Below are positions 7,012-14,123 of a stretch of DNA of 32,658 nucleotides, in pieces. The stretch is from Lachnospiraceae bacterium (lineage in GTDB: Bacteria; Bacillota; Clostridia; Lachnospirales; Lachnospiraceae). The number at the start of each line of letters is the position of its first letter. Position 1 is the first letter of the stretch. Where the stretch lies: NCBI GenBank assembly GCA_017617395.1, contig JAFZWG010000073.1, positions 1 to 32,658 of the forward strand, read 5' to 3'. Below the pieces are notes generated by a model. That model saw only the letters and a list, made by a program, of their open reading frames with translations, had not been told where the DNA came from and ran no database searches. The position numbers and the translations under genes were made by a program.

Positions 7012-8574
7012 TTACTCCGTTGCCGGAACAATCGGCTCTGCGTTGTCCGCAGCGTTCGTGATGGTCTTGCCGTCCGTAACGATGGTCGTTGCGTTCTCGA
7101 GGCCGGTCACGTTGATGTTGCGGTTGACCTTTGCGTCGTAGGACTCGGCGTTGATGATGTTGGCGAGGTCGATGCCGGTTGCCTGCTTCATGGACTCGAA
7201 GACTTTTGCCATGACTACGGGCACGTTGCCGGCCACCTGATCAACACCGTTGCCGCCTTCGCCGCCGCCGATGATCGTGATCTTGTCAATCTGCTGAAGA
7301 GGTGCAGCAACCTGAGCGGCGATCTCGGGAAGTACGCGGATCATCATCTCGGCAACTGCGGCCTTGTTGTACTTCGCGTACGCCTCGGCCTTCTTCTCCA
7401 TCGCCTGAGCTTCGGCAAGACCCTTGGCCTCGATGGCCTTAGCCTCTGCCTCACCTACGGCGCGGATACCTTCTGCCTCCTGCTCCTTTGCGAAGCGATC
7501 GGCAGCTGCCTGAGCCTTGCGAGCCTCAGCTTCACGCTGTGCCTCAAACTGCTTTGCCTCGGCGTCCTTCTGACGCTGATAGAGGATGGCGTCGGCCTTC
7601 TGCTGTGCAGCATACTTGTCGGCCTCGGCCTGCTTCTTGATCTCTGCTTCGAGGGCGCGCTCCTTAACGGCTACGGCCTTCTCCTGCAATTCGATCTCGC
7701 GCTCCTGACGAGCGATGTTAGCGTTAGCGGTCGTAATCTCGATCGTCTTACGCTGCTCTTCCTTCTGGATCTCGTATGCCGCGTCGGCCATAGCCTTCTT
7801 GGTGTCGGCATCGAGCTGCAGCTCGGATTTCTTGATTGCGAGTTCGTTCTGCTTCTTTGCGATCTCGGTCTGCGCCAATACAGCTGCATCGTTGGATTCC
7901 TTGTCCGCAGCAGCCTGTGCAACCTTGATATCGCGCTCGGACTCGGCGCGTGCGATTGCGGCAGCCTTCTTGATCTTTACGATGTTGTCGATACCGAGGT
8001 TCTCAATGACTTCATTGCCGTCCACGAAGTTCTGAACGTTGAAGGAGATGATGTCGAGACCCATGGCCGCAAGGTCGGGCTCTGCATTTTCCTTAACGAG
8101 GTTTGCGAACTTCTGGCGGTCGGAAACCATTTCCTCGAGCTTCATCTTACCTACGATCTCACGAACGTTACCTTCGAGCACCTCGCGCGCTACGGCTGCG
8201 ACGTAATCGGTGGGCTTGTTCAGGAAGTTCTCGGCTGCGAGACGAAGCTTGTCGGGCTCGTTACTGATCTTTACGTTGACCGTTGCATCAACGTTGATGT
8301 TGATGTAGTCGGCGGTCGGTACGGCGTTGCTGGTCTTTACGTCGATCGGGATCAAACGGAGATTCAGCTTATCCATACGCTCGAAGAACGGGAAGCGGAA
8401 GGATGCGCGGCCGATGACGACCTTGGACTTGTGCTTCATACCGGAAATGATATATGCCATATCCGGCGGAGCCTTGACGTAGCCGGCGACAAAGATCAAT
8501 ACGGCGACGATTGCGACGATGACCAGAACCAGCACAAGCGGGCCGTAATCATCGAGTAATAAGAATGGAAACAT
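7012..8574 (-). CDS. floT: Flotillin family (SPFH domain) membrane scaffold protein
   Basis: A 520-residue flotillin, a scaffold of functional membrane microdomains. An N-terminal hydrophobic segment (about residues 12-31) anchors it, the SPFH/band-7 domain covers about 35-215, and a long Glu/Ala/Lys/Gln-rich coiled coil (about 215-400) drives oligomerisation, followed by the flotillin C-terminal region with PLQQIDKITIIGGG. AAGGGGG lies 7 bases before the ATG. Codon choice here (GCT, GTA and CGT appear often) is less G+C-biased than in neighbours, as in the hup gene, suggesting strong expression. It has its own promoter and terminator; no NfeD partner lies beside it. The long open frame on the opposite strand (6961-8559) is a shadow. 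Confidence 0.94.
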   Translation of the reverse strand: MFPFLLLDDYGPLVLVLVIVAIVAVLIFVAGYVKAPPDMAYIISGMKHKSKVVIGRASFRFPFFERMDKLNLRLIPIDVKTSNAVPTADYININVDATVNVKISNEPDKLRLAAENFLNKPTDYVAAVAREVLEGNVREIVGKMKLEEMVSDRQKFANLVKENAEPDLAAMGLDIISFNVQNFVDGNEVIENLGIDNIVKIKKAAAIARAESERDIKVAQAAADKESNDAAVLAQTEIAKKQNELAIKKSELQLDADTKKAMADAAYEIQKEEQRKTIEITTANANIARQEREIELQEKAVAVKERALEAEIKKQAEADKYAAQQKADAILYQRQKDAEAKQFEAQREAEARKAQAAADRFAKEQEAEGIRAVGEAEAKAIEAKGLAEAQAMEKKAEAYAKYNKAAVAEMMIRVLPEIAAQVAAPLQQIDKITIIGGGEGGNGVDQVAGNVPVVMAKVFESMKQATGIDLANIINAESYDAKVNRNINVTGLENATTIVTDGKTITNAADNAEPIVPATE

Positions 8575-8597
8575 GGAGTATCCCCCTTTCGTGGTGT

Positions 8598-8639
8598 CGA
8601 GCGAAACACCCCGTTCGCTCGGTTGTTAGTACAATTATA
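8598..8639 (-). promoter_or_regulatory. Flotillin promoter -10 and 5' leader hairpin
   Basis: On the minus strand TATAAT (8639-8634) is a perfect -10; no good -35 is seen (TTTTCT at about 17 bases). Just downstream CGAGCGAA pairs with TTCGCTCG (8614-8621 with 8598-8605), an 8-bp hairpin near the predicted 5' end of the mRNA and before the ribosome binding site. Confidence 0.6.
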
Positions 8640-8672
8640 TACTACCGAAAGAGGAAAGAAAAGAAGAAAATT

Positions 8673-8735
8673 GTTAAATATTATTTAACATTTGTAAATG
8701 ATGTTTCCGCAAGCACGGGGATGATGTTGCGGAAA
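8673..8735 (-). terminator. Two hairpins after the bactofilin-like operon
   Basis: Downstream of the stop at 8741, TTTCCGCAA and TTGCGGAAA (8704-8712, 8727-8735) form a 9-bp stem, and GTTAAAT/ATTTAAC (8673-8689) forms an A+T-rich hairpin followed on the minus strand by AATTTTCTTC. Together they probably end transcription before the flotillin promoter; neither alone is a classical terminator. Confidence 0.45.
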
Positions 8736-8740
8736 ATGCC

Positions 8741-9619
8741 TCACAACAGCTTTCGATACTTATACCCGCGGCCGACCGCGGGCACGCGCGCGAGCACCCC
8801 GAGCGCCGTGAGTACACGCACGCATGTCTGTGCGAGGTCGCGCGGAATTGCGCAGGCAGCGGCGTAGTCCGCGGAGGTGAACTCCCCCGGGAGCGTCTCG
8901 GGCAGAAAATACGTATAGTCCTCCGGCGTGCGCAGCTCAACCTCCGCGACGAGCTCCTGCGGGAAACCGTCGCTTCGCGAGGCGCGGATCTTGCGGTCGG
9001 GGCCGTAGCCGTCCAGAAGCTTGTACTCCTCGACGTCGAGCAGCGCGAGGCGCACCGAGAGGCCCTCGTGCGGGAAGAGGTCGCCCAGGCTGTAGAGCTC
9101 CGCGAGCACGCGATGGCCGAACGTGAGCTTTCCGGTGCGGCGCGGCGCGGAGACGGTCCCGTCCTCGGGGTCGACCCAGCGGAGCGTCTTCTTATAAACC
9201 ACGGGATAGACGATTGTCACGGGCGACACCATAAGAAATGCCGTGAGTTTACGTTTCATAAGATAGAAGTGCCTCGTCTGCACTTCAAAAATGCCGTCCG
9301 GCCGTGCGACGTCCGCGACAAATCCGGACCCTCGCCCCGCGGGCGGCAAAACGCGGCGCTCCTCGTACTCGGGAACGCCGGCGTAAAAATGTTTCAATAC
9401 GGAATGGATGGTTTTCTCGGCGAGAGTGCCGATTCCGCCCGCTGCGGTCAGTTCGCTCTCCGTGCGGTCGCAAACCTCGGAAAATGCTTCCCTTCTCGCC
9501 TCGTCGCACAGATGCGGCGCGAGAAGATCCAGAAGCGGCTGCTTCGAAGAGGGCTTTTTTGCGGGCTTCGCGGCTTTGCCGGAAGATTTTGCGGATGTTT
9601 TCTTCTTCGCGGGACTCAT
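8741..9619 (-). CDS. Uncharacterised protein: Lys/Ala-rich tail, nuclease-like core, C-terminal winged-helix-like domain
   Basis: 292 residues, no function assigned. Residues 1-27 are a histone-H1-like Lys/Ala/Ser/Pro tail. Residues about 60-130 contain GTLAEKTIHSVLKHFY, then FVADVARPDGIFEVQTR, a Glu...Asp...Glu-x-Gln arrangement reminiscent of the PD-(D/E)XK endonuclease fold with Gln for Lys, then a long basic helix and VTIVYPV. Residues about 245-285 (FTSADYAAACAIPRDLAQTC...LGVLARV) read as a helix-turn-helix with a wing. It looks like a DNA-binding protein. Its ATG overlaps the stop of the upstream bactofilin-like gene by 4 nt, so it is the third gene of that operon. The nuclease reading is inference from pattern only. 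Confidence 0.8.
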   Translation of the reverse strand: MSPAKKKTSAKSSGKAAKPAKKPSSKQPLLDLLAPHLCDEARREAFSEVCDRTESELTAAGGIGTLAEKTIHSVLKHFYAGVPEYEERRVLPPAGRGSGFVADVARPDGIFEVQTRHFYLMKRKLTAFLMVSPVTIVYPVVYKKTLRWVDPEDGTVSAPRRTGKLTFGHRVLAELYSLGDLFPHEGLSVRLALLDVEEYKLLDGYGPDRKIRASRSDGFPQELVAEVELRTPEDYTYFLPETLPGEFTSADYAAACAIPRDLAQTCVRVLTALGVLARVPAVGRGYKYRKLL

Positions 9620-10818
9620 GGAGCGACCGGTCCTTTCGGGCCGTCGTTTGAACCGTTATCGTCGGAACCGTTCGCCTCGTCGTCAACGGTGTTCTCGACG
9701 CGGGGCTGGTAGGTCGGTCCAAGGGATGCGAGCTTGTCCGCATCGTCCTCGATGGGCTCGTCATCGTCGCCGGCGAACAGCGCGGGATCGGTGGCGTCCT
9801 TGACAATCGAAGCGTCGGCAAATGCATCCATGTGCACCGCCGGTGCGGACGGATCCTCGGGAACCGGGGACGGCGGAAGCGGGCCGTCGAGATACGGGCC
9901 GCGGTATTCGTCGGAATCGTCGGGTTCGACGGGAGCGGGCACTTCGGGCTCGGGCTCATTTTCCGAGAGGTCGGGCACATAGGTGTCGTTGGTCACGAGA
10001 AATGCTGCGCCGGAGCCGACGTTGATGCCGGTGCTGCGCGGGTCGTAGGTACCGGAGTTGGACTCGGTTGCCGGACCGTCGATCGGCGCGTACCAGCCGA
10101 CCCAGGCGGAATTATCGATGTAGAGGTGGTTTTTGTAGCGCACGCACTCGATCGTGCAGCCGGGGCCGATGTTGATGTCGTCACCGATGACGTTGGCGGC
10201 CGAGACGTGCTCGATGTCGATGAATTTGCCGCGGATGTCGCCCGAGGTGCGGAATTCCGTGTAGGAGCTGTCCCAGCTCGCGAGAAGCGCCTTGCCGATA
10301 AGGCTGCGGTTCACCGGCTGGATCAGGATGTTCACGGCCTCGACGGAGCGGCAGCTGCTGATGTTCTCGAACTGGATGCGCACGCCGTTGGCGACCAGGT
10401 TGCCGAGGACGATGAAGCCCTTGGCGGTCAGGCGGCGGCATGAGACGGAGCCCGAAAACTGGACCTTGCCGGTCAGCTTGATCTCGGGTGCGCGCATGGC
10501 GCCGCGGCCGGTGAAGTCGCGCTGGATCGTGATCGTGCGGGACGCGTGCAATCCGCCGCGGAACGAGGAGTTCGGGTAGAAGAGAGCCTCGTTGCAGACG
10601 GCGCGGGGCACGTTGAATTCACCGCAGACGTAGAGCTCGTGGCAGGTCAGGAAGGGCGCCTTGGAGGCTTCTTCGGTCTCGAACGCGTGGAACAGACCCG
10701 TGGTGCTGAGCACACGACATTGAACACGGCCGTGAAGAAATGTCTGGCCGTGGCAGCGCAGGTGGTCGTATTCGCCGGGAACGAGATGTCCCGAGAAGTA
10801 TTTGTCCCAAAAGCTCAT
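9616..10818 (-). CDS. Bactofilin-like polymer-forming protein, paralogue 2
   Basis: 400 residues. About residues 15-255 show the short alternating hydrophobic repeats of a right-handed beta-helix, as in bactofilins (polymer-forming cytoskeletal proteins). The end of this domain, DINIGPGCTIECVRYKNH and LYIDNSAWVGWY, closely matches the neighbouring gene at 10866, so the two are paralogues. The remaining 145 residues are a disordered Pro/Asp/Glu-rich tail. There is no signal peptide or membrane segment, so a cytoplasmic or membrane-associated filament is expected. AAGG lies about 10 bases before the ATG. The stop overlaps the next gene by 4 nt. Bactofilins are usually 100-200 residues, so the length and tail are unusual. 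Confidence 0.8.
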   Translation of the reverse strand: MSFWDKYFSGHLVPGEYDHLRCHGQTFLHGRVQCRVLSTTGLFHAFETEEASKAPFLTCHELYVCGEFNVPRAVCNEALFYPNSSFRGGLHASRTITIQRDFTGRGAMRAPEIKLTGKVQFSGSVSCRRLTAKGFIVLGNLVANGVRIQFENISSCRSVEAVNILIQPVNRSLIGKALLASWDSSYTEFRTSGDIRGKFIDIEHVSAANVIGDDINIGPGCTIECVRYKNHLYIDNSAWVGWYAPIDGPATESNSGTYDPRSTGINVGSGAAFLVTNDTYVPDLSENEPEPEVPAPVEPDDSDEYRGPYLDGPLPPSPVPEDPSAPAVHMDAFADASIVKDATDPALFAGDDDEPIEDDADKLASLGPTYQPRVENTVDDEANGSDDNGSNDGPKGPVAP

Positions 10819-10865
10819 GATGCGTTACCTTCCGAAAATGTATTGGAAATCCGGTGTTGCCGGAA

Positions 10866-11819
10866 TCAGTAGTCGTCGTCCGTGTCGAACAGTCCGGGGT
10901 AGCCGGAGTCCTTAAAGCCCGGATTCATCGGCACCTCGTCCGTCCGGTTCTGCCGAAGCGGTTTGATCGGCGCGGCCGGAGCGGCCGGCTTGGTCGGCTC
11001 CGCAGGCCTGGCCGGGGAACCCGGTGCAGCCGGTGCGTTCGGTGCAGCCGGCGGGTTTGGTGTGTTCGGTGCAGCCGGCGGATTCGGATCGTTGTCTGCG
11101 GGCGGGACCGGGTCGTCGTACGGCTCATAGTGGCCGACCCAGGCGCGCTCGTCGATATACAGATGGTCCCGATAGTACACGGTCGTGATCTTGCAGCCGG
11201 GGCCGATGTTGACGTCGACGCCCCTGACGACCGGAACTGTCACATGCTCGAGGCTGATATAGTCGCCGGTGATGCGCTGCTTCACGATCATGAAGTTGTT
11301 GCGGTCGAGCTCGCGGCCGTTTAAGGCACGGTCGAGGAAGCCGAAGTGCGCTCGCTCGATCGAGACGTTGCAGCCGCGGATGCAGTCGGCGGTGCTGATG
11401 GTCTTGAAGACGATGGTAACATTTTCCGCGTCGACCTGGTCGAGGTGGATCGAACCGTTTGCCTGCAGCCAGGAGGCCGTGAGGTTTCCCTCCATGCGGA
11501 TGGTGTCCTCGATGGTGACGGTCGTCGCGATGATGGTTCCGCGGAATGTGAGGTTGCCGCGCGACTGGAACGCGGATGACGCCTCGAGCCTGCTGCGCAC
11601 GACGGAAAAGCCGTGAAACGCGGCACTGTAGCAGCGTACACGGCGGATCTGTACCGTGCCTGTGGCGATGAACAGCTTGGTGTTGACGGTCTTCTCACCG
11701 TAGACACGGCCCGATGAGGCAAATGTCTCGCAGGTGAAATCGCCGATGAGGTTGGTGTTCCCGTCGCAGGTGAGCAGTTTGTAGTTGCCGCCGGAGATTC
11801 GTCTCGGGCGGGAGCCCAT
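10866..11819 (-). CDS. Bactofilin-like polymer-forming protein, paralogue 1
   Basis: 317 residues, first gene of a three-gene operon. Residues about 8-235 have beta-helix repeats (for example GDFTCETFASSGRVYG, GNLTFRGTIIATTVTI), ending in VNIGPGCKITTVYYRDH and LYIDERAWVGHY, shared with the downstream paralogue. The tail after about residue 240 is Pro/Ala-rich with PNPPAAPN repeats and ends with an acidic DTDDDY. The ATG at 11819 is chosen because AAGGA lies 9 bases upstream; the ATG at 11828 would have no spacing, and longer frames start upstream of the promoter. Function by family: cytoskeletal scaffold for cell shape or protein positioning; the client is unknown. Confidence 0.8.
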   Translation of the reverse strand: MGSRPRRISGGNYKLLTCDGNTNLIGDFTCETFASSGRVYGEKTVNTKLFIATGTVQIRRVRCYSAAFHGFSVVRSRLEASSAFQSRGNLTFRGTIIATTVTIEDTIRMEGNLTASWLQANGSIHLDQVDAENVTIVFKTISTADCIRGCNVSIERAHFGFLDRALNGRELDRNNFMIVKQRITGDYISLEHVTVPVVRGVDVNIGPGCKITTVYYRDHLYIDERAWVGHYEPYDDPVPPADNDPNPPAAPNTPNPPAAPNAPAAPGSPARPAEPTKPAAPAAPIKPLRQNRTDEVPMNPGFKDSGYPGLFDTDDDY

Positions 11820-11871
11820 GGTCGTCATTCCTTCGAAAGCCCTTTCGTTTGCGCATTTTGCGCGTGAGAAT

Positions 11872-11900
11872 ATTATATACTGCGGGCGGGGCGTTTGCAA
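11872..11900 (-). promoter_or_regulatory. Promoter of the bactofilin-like operon
   Basis: On the minus strand TTGCAA (11900-11895), a 17-base spacer and a perfect TATAAT (11877-11872). It is back to back with the lipoprotein promoter at 11919. Confidence 0.82.
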
Positions 11901-11918
11901 GGGAGCACGCGGTTTTTC

Positions 11919-11946
11919 TTGACTGCGTGCGCAGATATGGTATGAT
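11919..11946 (+). promoter_or_regulatory. Promoter of the lipoprotein gene at 12056
   Basis: TTGACT (11919-11924), a 16-base spacer and TATGAT (11941-11946). The two divergent -35 boxes are only 18 bases apart, so a single regulator could touch both promoters. Confidence 0.75.
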
Positions 11947-12055
11947 GTATATTGTAACTGCGTTACGGAAGCGGTGCGGCGCATGCTGCTGCGTCGGGCG
12001 CTCCGGAGTGCGAGGAAAAGGAAGAATGTTTCTGAGAATTAAGGGGGAAACGAAA

Positions 12056-13636
12056 ATGAAACTGAAAAAGGCATTGGCTGTTCTTCTGATGCTCTGCATG
12101 GCGGCGGGTCTGCTTGCCGGCTGCGGAGACAAGGATGACGACAGCAGGAAAAAGAAGGACAAGACACCTTCGATCGTCAAGGGAAGCATGGAGGAAATGC
12201 TCGAGGCGATCGGGAAGGTAAAGGCCGGCACGCTCCGTGTGGAGCAGACGATTGCCGACACGATCGGCGGCACGTCGGTGACCGACATCTCGTTTGACCG
12301 CGAGGCCGGTGAGTACTCCGTGCATGTGAACGTGGTGACGAAGATCGACGGCGAGACCAAGGTCGAGTCGGATGCGGATTATTTTGTGATCAAGGACAAC
12401 AAGCTCTATTTCAACATGGGAGCAATGGGGTCGATTGCGTCGACGCTGATGAGAACGGCGATGACGGGCGAGAGCGTGGAAGATATTCAGAGATTTATCG
12501 ACGAATATCTGAAGGGCTGGTTCGTATTCCCGCTGCCGAACGGCTGGGAGAAGGCAATCGAGAACTTCGTCGACGAGTCGCTCCGCACCGAGCTGCAGAA
12601 GACGCTTGTCTCGAGCGTTACGCCGCAGGGCGAGGACGGCGATTACACCGTCAAATTCACAACCAAGGACGATTACAAGGCGCTCCTTACGAAGACGAAA
12701 GAATTTTCCGATAAGAACGCGAAGACGCTGGTCACGGGAGTGCTGAAGAATGTGGAGACGCTCGGCGGAATCGACATCAACGCGTATGTCTCCGAGCTGA
12801 TCGACTTCTACCAGGGCGACGTGAAGGATATCGTGAAGGAATACGGCAGCGAGTTCGGCATCGAAGAGTCGCAGCTGAACGAGATTCTCAAGGAAGTGAA
12901 GAAGCAGGATGTTGCGGCACTGTGGAAGCAGCTGCTGGGCAATTCTGACCTTGACCTGACCAGCGAATCTACGGCGAGCTTGCTTACCGGCAAGATCACC
13001 GAGATGTTTACAAGGACGCTGGAGCAGTTCGATACTGTGGAGGGCGAGATGCCGGCCATTTCGGTTCGCGTGGCTGCGGACGACACGGCATACACCGTTG
13101 CGGTGAAGATGGACGAGGCTGAGGGCACGAACGTTGATCTTTCGTATCGCCTGGTTCCCTGCGAGGTCAAGGTGAAGGCTCCGGATGAGACCGTTGGTCT
13201 CAAGAGCATTTGCGCTCTGCTTGCGCCGAGCTTCCTCAAATACGTATACAAGAGCCGCGCAGCGAGCGACGCGATGAGCCTTTCGGAGATCATGACCGCG
13301 GCCACGATCGTTGCAGCGGATCCGGAGTTCAATCTCCCGGCCGGTTCGACGTTCCTGATTGACTTCGACAACGGAAATGTTGCCCTTTTGATTCGCGGAG
13401 ACGGCAGCAACGGCGCGGATTTTGAGGCTGCCCAGAAGGAATGGGCGACCATGTGCAATTTGGACAACTATTTCACCATCCAGGACAAGAACCTCAAGCA
13501 GGCGGAAGGCGCTTTTGTCGGAACGATTCAGGAAAAAGGAAATATCACCTGGGAACTTCAGGACGCGAACAGCGCGATGAAACTGTTCCTCGATACCGCG
13601 GGCGGAACGCTTTCCGGCTTTGAGATCAAGCAGTAA
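12056..13636 (+). CDS. Large lipoprotein of unknown function
   Basis: 526 residues with a clear lipoprotein signal peptide: MKLKK, a hydrophobic core, then LLAGC with the lipidated cysteine at about residue 22. A charged KDDDSRKKKDK linker follows. The rest alternates strand-like and helical segments with no catalytic motif that I recognise; residues 40-130 (repeated Val/Thr/Asp strands, DADYFVIKDNKLYFNMG) suggest an LppX/LolA-like open beta-sheet, but only weakly. It would sit on the outer face of the membrane. AAGGGGG lies 8 bases before the ATG at 12056; the frame stays open upstream but that part overlaps the promoter. It is expressed alone, divergently from the bactofilin-like operon. 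No terminator is obvious after the stop. Confidence 0.85.
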   Translation: MKLKKALAVLLMLCMAAGLLAGCGDKDDDSRKKKDKTPSIVKGSMEEMLEAIGKVKAGTLRVEQTIADTIGGTSVTDISFDREAGEYSVHVNVVTKIDGETKVESDADYFVIKDNKLYFNMGAMGSIASTLMRTAMTGESVEDIQRFIDEYLKGWFVFPLPNGWEKAIENFVDESLRTELQKTLVSSVTPQGEDGDYTVKFTTKDDYKALLTKTKEFSDKNAKTLVTGVLKNVETLGGIDINAYVSELIDFYQGDVKDIVKEYGSEFGIEESQLNEILKEVKKQDVAALWKQLLGNSDLDLTSESTASLLTGKITEMFTRTLEQFDTVEGEMPAISVRVAADDTAYTVAVKMDEAEGTNVDLSYRLVPCEVKVKAPDETVGLKSICALLAPSFLKYVYKSRAASDAMSLSEIMTAATIVAADPEFNLPAGSTFLIDFDNGNVALLIRGDGSNGADFEAAQKEWATMCNLDNYFTIQDKNLKQAEGAFVGTIQEKGNITWELQDANSAMKLFLDTAGGTLSGFEIKQ

Positions 13637-13667
13637 TCCATCCGGCTGCCCCGCGCGAAAATCAATA

Positions 13668-13697
13668 TTGACAACGCCGCGGCAGGTGGTGTATAGT
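13668..13697 (+). promoter_or_regulatory. Promoter of the metG T-box leader
   Basis: TTGACA (13668-13673), an 18-base spacer and TATAGT (13692-13697). Transcription would start near 13704, at the beginning of the T-box leader. Confidence 0.8.
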
Positions 13698-13703
13698 TTT
13701 AGC

Positions 13704-14008
13704 AATTCCATATGGTCGGCGATGAAGGGAAGAGTACCGATGCGAATCCGATACAGAGAATCCGGTGGCTGAGAACGGATACGGGGAACGACGTCGGGAA
13801 CATGGTCCCGGAGCCGCGGGGGCGAGGCGCCTTGAGGCGCTTAGGTTCCGCCGGGTGCGCCCGTTAAAGCGCGGGGCTGTCGAGGATTACGCCGGTGCAT
13901 TTTCCGGAGAGATATCTTTCCGCAGCCGCTGAGGCATAGCAATATGCGAAATAAAGTGGTACCACGAAGTTTACGGACTCTCGTCTTTATACAAAGGCGG
14001 GAGTCCTT
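13704..14008 (+). promoter_or_regulatory. Methionine T-box riboswitch with terminator/antiterminator
   Basis: The leader has the Stem I features of a T-box: GATGAAGGGAAGAGTACC with the AGTA motif (13733-13736), the distal-loop type GTGGCTGAGAACGG (13764-13777), and a 3' specifier region GGGAACATGGTCCC in which ATG (13802-13804) is the expected methionine codon. The T-box sequence AAAGTGGTACCACG (13953-13966) is followed by the terminator hairpin GGACTCTCGTCTTT / AAAGGCGGGAGTCC (13975-14006). Uncharged tRNA-Met would pair with the specifier and the T-box bulge and allow read-through into metG. The U tract after the terminator is short (TTGT). A copy of GCATTTTCCG lies inside the leader (13897-13906). 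Confidence 0.92.
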
Positions 14009-14123
14009 GTGCGTTCTAAGAGAAGTGCTCGCAGAGGCAGGAGGCAAACAGGGACGCTCCTGCGTCATCAACTGCCATACGGAACATACAGGGTAAAAAT
14101 TCGAAACAGGAGGACTGAAGTTT

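Noticed and set aside
6961-8559. 532-codon open frame antisense to the flotillin gene, Leu- and Cys-rich
   Set aside because: Reverse of the Glu/Ala/Lys coiled-coil codons gives a Leu-rich frame; no start signal or family.
11963-13711. 582-codon open frame antisense to the lipoprotein gene
   Set aside because: The plus-strand frame has a promoter, ribosome binding site and signal peptide; the antisense frame has none.
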